From an uncultured bacterium (GTDB taxonomy: Bacteria; Bacteroidota; Bacteroidia; Bacteroidales; JACABE01), in assembly GCA_903911455.1 (NCBI GenBank), contig CAIWDQ010000046.1, positions 1-15,431 on the forward strand: a DNA stretch of 15,431 bases, given 5' to 3'. Of the stretch, positions 7,467 to 14,100 are shown piece after piece. The notes under the pieces are model-generated. The model ran no database searches. It saw nothing but the letters and a program-made list of their open reading frames with translations, and had not been told where the DNA came from. How positions within the stretch are numbered: the first letter of the stretch is position 1; the number at the start of each line of letters is the position of its first letter. A program made the translations under genes and the position numbers.

Positions 7467-8947
7467 TATCGTATGCTGTTATTTTTGTTAATCCAATCTT
7501 GTACTACTGATATATCAGTTAAATTTAATTTTGCTGGGAAAATACCATAGGTGTTTTGAGCATGGTTCATATTCATCAAAGCATAAACAATACCGTCCTT
7601 TTCAAATGGTACATTGTAACCCTGATGATGAGTAAATAAGTCTACACCATATTCAAATTTGGGGTTTATGATCCAGGGATTACTATGATATTCTATAAAT
7701 GTACCTGAAAATACATCAAAAATGTATAGTCCGCCAATATTTGAGACATTGCCATTATCCCAATCATCATAATCACCCTCAATTTCATAGCCCTGAGCAA
7801 GCATGAAAAGTTGATTGTTTGAAATAAACATTGCCGGGCACATCGTATTTACAGAATTCCAACTTTTAGAAATCTTATTTCCACCCAATACTTGTATATA
7901 TTTCAAACTCATATCCTCTGTTGAGCCTCCCCATTCCATCAAATAAAGCAATCGTGTACCATATCCTGCAATGTCAGCAACTATTAAATGTTTGCCATTG
8001 AAAAAAGCATATGAAGCAGTATGCCAGCTCACAAAATTACCTTCATCAATTATTGGAACAAAGGGTGAACTACAAGTAAAACGATCACTATAAGTAAAAC
8101 TACTAAAGTCACTTGTTTTCATAATCCCTGCAAAATACGCACCTTCCCAATCATTTGATTCCTGTAAAAATGGAATGAAGTGAACACCATCAAAGATATT
8201 ATTTACACCCTGACTTACTGCCATTGTATCAGTAGAGTCTTTCATCCATGATGGAAATGGACCTTCAGGAATTATCTTTGTAATTTCACTCCATACCTTG
8301 AAATCTGTAGAAGTCATTTTTCCATAACCACAAGCTACTTCACCATCATTAAAAGCAACCAATGAGATAAATTCACCATTAAAAAATGAAAGATAATAAG
8401 GGAAAATATTACACATTCCGGCAGGATATAAAACAGGATCATAATTAAACGGTGTCCAGGCAACATGAGGACTGCAGAATCCAACTTCGGTACCAGGTAT
8501 AAAATGTGAAATTATATTTTCATATACAGCTTCATCCCCTGCCTGTTCCCAATAATAAATACATGGAGTCAAATTTGCATCAATGACAATAAAATTATCA
8601 GGATTCAAAGGAGTTACTCCTTTTATATACATATACCATGTTGAACCAACAGGCAACAATAAATTTTTATTGATCGTTATTGTACATTCTTCTTGATTTA
8701 TTTCAGTTATCAGAAACTTCAAATCATTAAGAGGTATATTAATTTCGGCAGTTTCAAGACTACTTCTTTTGATGACAGCAGGGAAAGCACTCCCGGGCCT
8801 TGCTACAAGTTTTGCATCAGTAACACTTTTTGAATAGACTTCCTTTAAAACTGAACGCATTTTTGCTGCAGTTATCAATTTTTCATCTTCCCCCTCAACT
8901 GAAGGCAAAAGGTTGTCAATATATTCATTCAATACAATATTTTCCAT
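7466..8947 (-). CDS. Probable beta-propeller tail fibre / receptor-binding or glycan-active protein, 493 residues
   Basis: Residues 1-45 contain EDEKLITAAKMRSVLKEVY, similar to the short N-terminal helix that starts several Bacteroidota phage fibre or baseplate proteins. Residues about 80-125 form a small beta domain. From about 130 to 470 the sequence reads as repeated four-stranded blades rich in aromatic residues. Two copies of a T-S-x-D-F-x-x-W/F element (MTSTDFKVWSE at 211-221 and MKTSDFSSFTYS at 276-287) are typical of GH43-, GH32- or sialidase-like beta-propellers. Other blade-like strands are FFNGKHLIVADIAGYG (315-330) and GGLYIFDVFSGTF (405-417). Acidic residues are present (for example D169, D277, E389), but I cannot assign a catalytic triad. 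Binding without hydrolysis is therefore as likely as glycan cleavage. It lies between the 508-residue tail protein (20-bp gap) and the coupled 62-residue gene, which supports a virion or tail-tip role. There is no signal peptide, arguing against a host secreted hydrolase. Confidence 0.55.
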   Translation of the reverse strand: MENIVLNEYIDNLLPSVEGEDEKLITAAKMRSVLKEVYSKSVTDAKLVARPGSAFPAVIKRSSLETAEINIPLNDLKFLITEINQEECTITINKNLLLPVGSTWYMYIKGVTPLNPDNFIVIDANLTPCIYYWEQAGDEAVYENIISHFIPGTEVGFCSPHVAWTPFNYDPVLYPAGMCNIFPYYLSFFNGEFISLVAFNDGEVACGYGKMTSTDFKVWSEITKIIPEGPFPSWMKDSTDTMAVSQGVNNIFDGVHFIPFLQESNDWEGAYFAGIMKTSDFSSFTYSDRFTCSSPFVPIIDEGNFVSWHTASYAFFNGKHLIVADIAGYGTRLLYLMEWGGSTEDMSLKYIQVLGGNKISKSWNSVNTMCPAMFISNNQLFMLAQGYEIEGDYDDWDNGNVSNIGGLYIFDVFSGTFIEYHSNPWIINPKFEYGVDLFTHHQGYNVPFEKDGIVYALMNMNHAQNTYGIFPAKLNLTDISVVQDWINKNNSIR

Positions 8948-8967
8948 TTATTATTGATTTTTTTAAT

Positions 8968-10494
8968 TTAAGATCTCGCAAATGCGCCACTGAATGCATT
9001 ACTCATTGAACCCGGTGTTGAACTTATTACTATTGCAGGATTATATATACCTGTAATCCTGTAATTAAATTTAAAAGTGAACAGGTCCTCATTCTCATCA
9101 AAGAGGCTGTAAGAATTTGCTTCAATGGAAACATTGTAAATGTTTCCGTTAAGAAGCATGAATACTGCATTACTGATGACAAATTCAGAAAGATGTTCAA
9201 TTTCTTTTTTGGTTTTATTCCCGGTGCTGCACTCATAGGAATCTTTGATTTCTTCAACAGAAGTAAGATAAGAATCTTCATTGAGCAGCTCGCTTCTCTT
9301 GACGTCCAGCTTATGGATCTGCCTCTCACAAAGCAAAGCTTCCATAGCTCCCATCTGGTTTTTAAACCAGAATTCTTTCCCATAAAGAGGATTATCAAGC
9401 AAATAATAAGTGATATGTTTAGCTAAAAGAGTTCCGGCACTCTCCAGATAAACTTCATATTTATAAACCTCTTTAGCAGGATTAACAGCAGCTAAATTCA
9501 ACTGAATGTAGCCACAGGGAATAATGAAGCATTCATTTTTAATCGCTGCTGGAAAAATGGATTTTGTGACAATTATATTTGTCCCATCCGTAAAATAAAC
9601 CTTTACTTTTTGAGTAATGGTTACTGATGGCAAATAACTCACAAAATACAAAAATTGATTTGCTTCAGCCCATGTTTCAATTTTATCAATCTTAAAATCC
9701 AGCAGGTAGTTTTTATTAAATAAAGCAAATGAATGATAAGCAAAAGTATCAGAATAGATGTCTTTATTTACAGTACCGTCAACAGCATATAAAACTGAAC
9801 TTGTCTTTACCAATTGAGCTGAATTATTATAGAATTCAGCAAACTTCAAATAATATCTTTTGACTGTCTTTGTTACTTTCTTGATAATACTTTGATTTAA
9901 ATCAGGCAAATCAATATCATAAAAGTATTTTGAGAGTATTTTACCAGGTTTAACGATACATCTTCCGGTATCATCAATACCATAAAGTGAACCTGCAATG
10001 TTCTCAAAAAGATTGCTCCCATTTTCTCTTTCCAGGAACAAATCACAAAGTGTTTTGTATCCTGTTCTTAAAATCCTTTCGGTCCCAATTGTATTATGAA
10101 ACTGCACAACATTCGCTGAATTGGAAAAGAAAGTCAAACTGAAACTGCTTCCTTTCTCTTTGGCTGTTATTGTGATCTTATTTGTCAGAAACTTAAAAGT
10201 AAAATATTTCTGAAGAAGGTAATTATTTTTTAAACAATCTGTAATTGATGAAGCAGTACTTCCATTAAGAATAGTTTTTCCGCTAAAATCAATTGCTGCT
10301 GCAACAGTAAAAATAATTTCTTTATCTGCATACTTAAAAGAAATAATATTCCCTGTCACAACTGTTGACACAACAGTAATAACCAATTCAGCATATACTC
10401 CTTCGGAAGAAAAGGCATTGCTGGTATCAACTTTAAACTGCAGTCCGTTCCCACAGAAGTCAAGTTCTTTTGCTGACTGGTTTATTACGATCAT
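8968..10494 (-). CDS. Putative phage tail/baseplate structural protein, 508 residues
   Basis: This is a beta-rich protein without signal peptide or membrane segment. The N-terminal 130 residues alternate strands and small turns. The middle (about 200-360) has many aromatic residues and a predicted beta sandwich. Two stretches recall a family I associate with Bacteroidota phage minor tail proteins. The first is EFWFKNQMGAMEALLCERQ (374-392), like the W-x-x-N-x-x-G-x-x-E/D element. The second begins SYECSTGNKTKKEIEHLSEF (419-438) and runs into ISNAVFMLLNGNIYNVSIEA, where a helix is followed by strands (to about residue 479). I know no biochemical role for it. The start overlaps the stop of the previous gene by 4 bp (ATGA), indicating coupled translation. 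A baseplate, tail-tip or fibre-anchoring role is inferred from neighbours. Confidence 0.5.
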   Translation of the reverse strand: MIVINQSAKELDFCGNGLQFKVDTSNAFSSEGVYAELVITVVSTVVTGNIISFKYADKEIIFTVAAAIDFSGKTILNGSTASSITDCLKNNYLLQKYFTFKFLTNKITITAKEKGSSFSLTFFSNSANVVQFHNTIGTERILRTGYKTLCDLFLERENGSNLFENIAGSLYGIDDTGRCIVKPGKILSKYFYDIDLPDLNQSIIKKVTKTVKRYYLKFAEFYNNSAQLVKTSSVLYAVDGTVNKDIYSDTFAYHSFALFNKNYLLDFKIDKIETWAEANQFLYFVSYLPSVTITQKVKVYFTDGTNIIVTKSIFPAAIKNECFIIPCGYIQLNLAAVNPAKEVYKYEVYLESAGTLLAKHITYYLLDNPLYGKEFWFKNQMGAMEALLCERQIHKLDVKRSELLNEDSYLTSVEEIKDSYECSTGNKTKKEIEHLSEFVISNAVFMLLNGNIYNVSIEANSYSLFDENEDLFTFKFNYRITGIYNPAIVISSTPGSMSNAFSGAFARS

Positions 10495-10979
10495 AACAAC
10501 CAGTTATCAGGTATTACTTCAAAATTGAATGAATTCTTTATCTCCAGACTGCATCTAAAGCCAAAATTCTTCCCATCACTAACAGGTGTAGCTTCGATTG
10601 TTTCGGGATCAAAATAGGTTAATGTACTTGAAAAATAATTACGCATAGCGTTTACTTTAGAAAGCACATCATCAACAATAACTTCGCATTCATCAAATGC
10701 TGTAGCTATGGCTGCTTTATTTACTGTTGGCAAGGATTTAACCACGATGAAAGCGACTTCGCGAATTTTGAAACTATTGTCCCGGGATGGAGAATTGAAT
10801 TTGTAAGGCACCACTTCCAGAATAAAATTATAGCCTGTAAACTTACTTACACCTGAAGCAAATTCATCGAATTCCATTCTCCAGTAATGCTGATGAGTTC
10901 CTGCAACGTGAGCAATCTTTTTATGCTTGGTTGCAATCACCTCAAAAAATGAAACTATATCTGAATTTTTTGTTCCCAT
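10491..10979 (-). CDS. Unknown tail-cluster protein, 162 residues, first gene of the operon
   Basis: I do not recognise a named family. The sequence begins MGTKNSDIVSFFEVIATKHK. It has a distinctive HVAGTHQHYWRMEFDEF segment (24-40), several beta strands, an acidic helix AATAFDECEV-like region near 90-110, and a C-terminal strand ending FEVIPDNWLL. The size and mixed alpha/beta pattern would suit a tail terminator, connector or baseplate adaptor, but this is speculation. The start codon is fixed by the -7 promoter box four bases upstream. The end overlaps the next gene by 4 bp (ATGA). It is therefore the first gene of the tail operon and probably essential to the same structure. Confidence 0.6.
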   Translation of the reverse strand: MGTKNSDIVSFFEVIATKHKKIAHVAGTHQHYWRMEFDEFASGVSKFTGYNFILEVVPYKFNSPSRDNSFKIREVAFIVVKSLPTVNKAAIATAFDECEVIVDDVLSKVNAMRNYFSSTLTYFDPETIEATPVSDGKNFGFRCSLEIKNSFNFEVIPDNWLL

Positions 10980-10983
10980 GGAG

Positions 10984-10991
10984 CAAAAGTA
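10984..10991 (-). promoter_or_regulatory. Bacteroidota -7 promoter element TACTTTTG of the tail operon
   Basis: The minus strand reads TACTTTTG, matching TAnnTTTG, then CTCC and the ATG of the 162-residue gene. The four-base distance to the ATG is identical to that at 240-247, again implying a leaderless or nearly leaderless mRNA. A TTG at 11018-11020 is the nearest -33 candidate, but its 26-base spacing is too long for the usual consensus. This is the only promoter-like element I can find for the seven-gene block. Confidence 0.5.
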
Positions 10992-11030
10992 CTCCGGGGG
11001 ACATAAAATAAAAAGGACAAGGGGGAATAT

Positions 11031-11065
11031 AATTAAGAATTAAAAATTAAGAATTAAGAATTGAA
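11031..11065. repeat. Five tandem heptamers of AATTAAG type
   Basis: The plus strand reads AATTAAG, AATTAAA, AATTAAG, AATTAAG, AATTGAA in unbroken 7-base phase. The array lies between the terminator of the surface-protein gene and the promoter region of the tail operon. The unit differs from the AATTACG array at 4912 by one base, suggesting one repeat family in two versions. Confidence 0.8.
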
Positions 11066-11080
11066 AAAGATTAAGAGAGG

Positions 11081-11120
11081 GAGAAAAAAGATAAGCCCCT
11101 GCAATAATTGCAGAGGCTTT
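11081..11120 (-). terminator. Strong intrinsic terminator of the type IX surface-protein gene
   Basis: On the minus strand, 24 bases after the stop codon at 11145, AAGCC-T-CTGCAA and TTGCAG-G-GGCTT pair over 12 positions including one G-T wobble. The loop is TTA (11093-11119). The run CTTTTTTC follows immediately (11090-11083). Stem, loop and T tract are all in textbook form. It isolates the surface-protein gene from the tail operon downstream on the same strand. Confidence 0.85.
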
Positions 11121-11144
11121 CAAATGAGAAAAATATTGGATAAA

Positions 11145-14100
11145 TTACTCCTTCACTATCTTTTTAAACTCAAACACCTTCCCGTTATTTAGTTTTATGA
11201 TATAAACACCCGATGCAAAGCTTGAAGTTTGTACAATAGTTTTTTCTATTAAGTTTCCGTTGTAAACAGTTTGACCAATTGAATTAAAGATATTAAAAGC
11301 AACTTTCTCTTTATTACCTATCATTTCTATTGTAAGTTCATTAGTAACAGGATTTGGATAAATATCAAACTTTAAATCATCTTTAGTATTTATATTTATG
11401 CCAACATTAGTTGTTTGTATAATATTTGAAAAAGAAGAATTCAATGATTTAGTAGGGTTACAACTATTAGGATTAACAACTTCTATCATATAATAGAATA
11501 CACCTGCTCCCGGATTATCAGTATAAGAAGTTAAATTACTTTGAATACTTCCGATATTTGACATATTAGCTGTTGAAGTTCCTCTATAAATATAATAGGT
11601 AGGAAAACTAAAACCTTCGTATCCATCCCAAATAAGATTCCAGTTAGTTCCTACTCCCTGATTAATGGTAAGATGATTTGTTTTATGGAATGAACTTATT
11701 AGTGTTTCACTTCCGCAAGTATCAACTGCCGAAATCTTATATCTATCGGCTTTAGTTGAAGGGTTTGAACTTAAATCTATATAAGAACTTAAAGAAGAAT
11801 AAGGCTGAGTAGATAAAACATTATATATATTGGCTGCTGTAGTTTCTTTATAGATTTTAAATGCACTTATAACTGATGAAACCGGTTTGTTCCAAATAAT
11901 AATATTTTTATTAGATGCTGTATCTACACCAACTATACAAATACTTTGAGGAGAAAGATAAGTAGAAATAATAGTATCAGGTAATGAATTAGCACTACAA
12001 TTATTAATATCTTTTACAATAAGAGAATAAATGCCAGACTGCTTTACATAAATATATGAAGTACTAGCTCCTGTTGACCATAGATATGTATTATATGATA
12101 AAGGTGTATATATCTTCATACTATCCGAAGTACATGGATTTACAATACCCAAAGATAATAGCTGAGGACTAGCAAGATTTATAAAACTAACTTGTATTGT
12201 TGAAGAAGTTATGGCACAACTATTACTAAGTTTGTAAATAGTTACTGAATAAATCCCATTTTGATGAACATACATTTGTGAGTTGGTTGCACTATTTATA
12301 AGTACTCCATTATTTCTCCACTGGTATGTAAAGGCAGTATCTGTATTACAACTTAATAAAACAGAATCGCCCTGACATTTTGTAATTGGACCACTTTGTA
12401 ATATATTTGCTGTATAATTACATGCTGTACCTCCTGTACAATAAATATAACCATTTGTTATAAGTGTATCCTGACATGAATTGATTTTATGAGTAGCTAT
12501 TAAACCTACTGTATACAATCCATTGTAAGTGTATTGATGATAAACAATAGGATTATTTGAATTTACAATAGTGTTATCTCCATAATTCCATGTAAAATTA
12601 TAACTATTGATATTTGGAGTATTATTATTAAGTTGAACTACAAAAGGAGGATTAACAAACAATGTTTGAGGTGCATTAAAAGCAAGATTAAAATTAGCTT
12701 TGTTAACTGTAGCTGTTACAGTATCTGTAGCCACACAAACACTATCTGTAGTTGTTAAATAATACGTGGTTGTGCTAATAGGTTTAACTTTAGGATTTAA
12801 AATACTATTATTGCTTAATCCTAAACTTGGAGACCAATTATAATTGATAGTTGAGCTATTTGAATTAACAGTTGCTCCAAAAGTGGTAGAATCACCACAA
12901 GTTATTGTAACATTATTTGCAGTAAGTATTAAAGGATTTAGAATTACTTTAACTGAATCCATTGCCTGACATCCTTCTGGTGAATTTAAGTTTAAAAAAT
13001 AAGTAGTTGTTGTAAAAGGACGTGCTTTTGGTGACTTTTTTGTAATAGTATCTAAGCCAGATGAAGGACTCCATTGATAACTAAGATTTGACTGTAAACC
13101 ATGATATGTGTTAGTTGGAACTAATGTAGTATTCCCTCCACATGCTAAGCTAATATTATTACCTGCATCCACAGTCAAAGGATTAACTGTAATCTTTATT
13201 GTATCAGTTGCTACACACCCCTCAACGGAAGATAAATTAACTACATAATTTGTAGTTGTTATTGGTTTTGCTTTGGGTGTTTTTATTGTAGTTGAATTTA
13301 GCCCCGTTGAGGGACTCCAAGACCAAGTTAAATTTGATGAATTCCCAGGGTAATTTGTTATTGGACTAAAAATAACAGAATCTCCACAAGTCTTTATTAA
13401 ATCTGTACCAGCATTTATAGTCATAGGATTTACAAAAACAATAATACTGTCCTGTGCAGTACAGCCATTAGGAGATATAAATTGAGTATAATAAGTTGTT
13501 GTATGATTTGGATTAGCAATTGGGCTTTTTGTATTCGTATTATTTAAGCCTATGCTTGGTGACCATGACCATGATAATAAATTTTGATTTCCTATATAAT
13601 TTGAAACAGCTGGTGTAAAACTAGTGCTTGAGCCACAAGTTATAGTTTTGTTTGTACCAGCATCAAGAGAAGAAGGGTTAATAGTTATCTTAATTGTATC
13701 ACTTGCTAAACAGCCTTCTGTTGAACTTAGATTCAAAATATAATTTGTTGTTATATTTGGTTTTGCAAGAGGGGTTTTAATTGATGATGAACTTAATCCA
13801 TTATTTGGAATCCAGTTCCACAATAAATTAGTTGAATCACCAGGATAATTTGTAATTGGATTTAGAGAAACTGAGTCACCACAAATCTTAGATATATCTA
13901 TTCCTGTATTTACTATAAGCGGTTGAACTGTTATTTTAATTGAATCAATGTAATAAAAACCAGAAGGATTTGTAACTGTGACTTTATAATTTGTAGTTTG
14001 ATTTGGTTTTGCAATTGGATTTTTAATATTTGAATTAGACAAACCATTACTAGGACTCCAAGAATAAGACAAATTTGTTAGATTAAGATTTAAGATAGTT

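Noticed and set aside
9030..9398. 122-codon minus-strand frame inside the 508-residue gene
   Set aside because: It is fully nested in another frame of a well-supported coding region and has no family-like pattern.
11018..11020. TTG as the -33 element of the tail operon
   Set aside because: The spacer to the -7 box is 26 bases, longer than the usual Bacteroidota spacing, so it is not called as part of the promoter.
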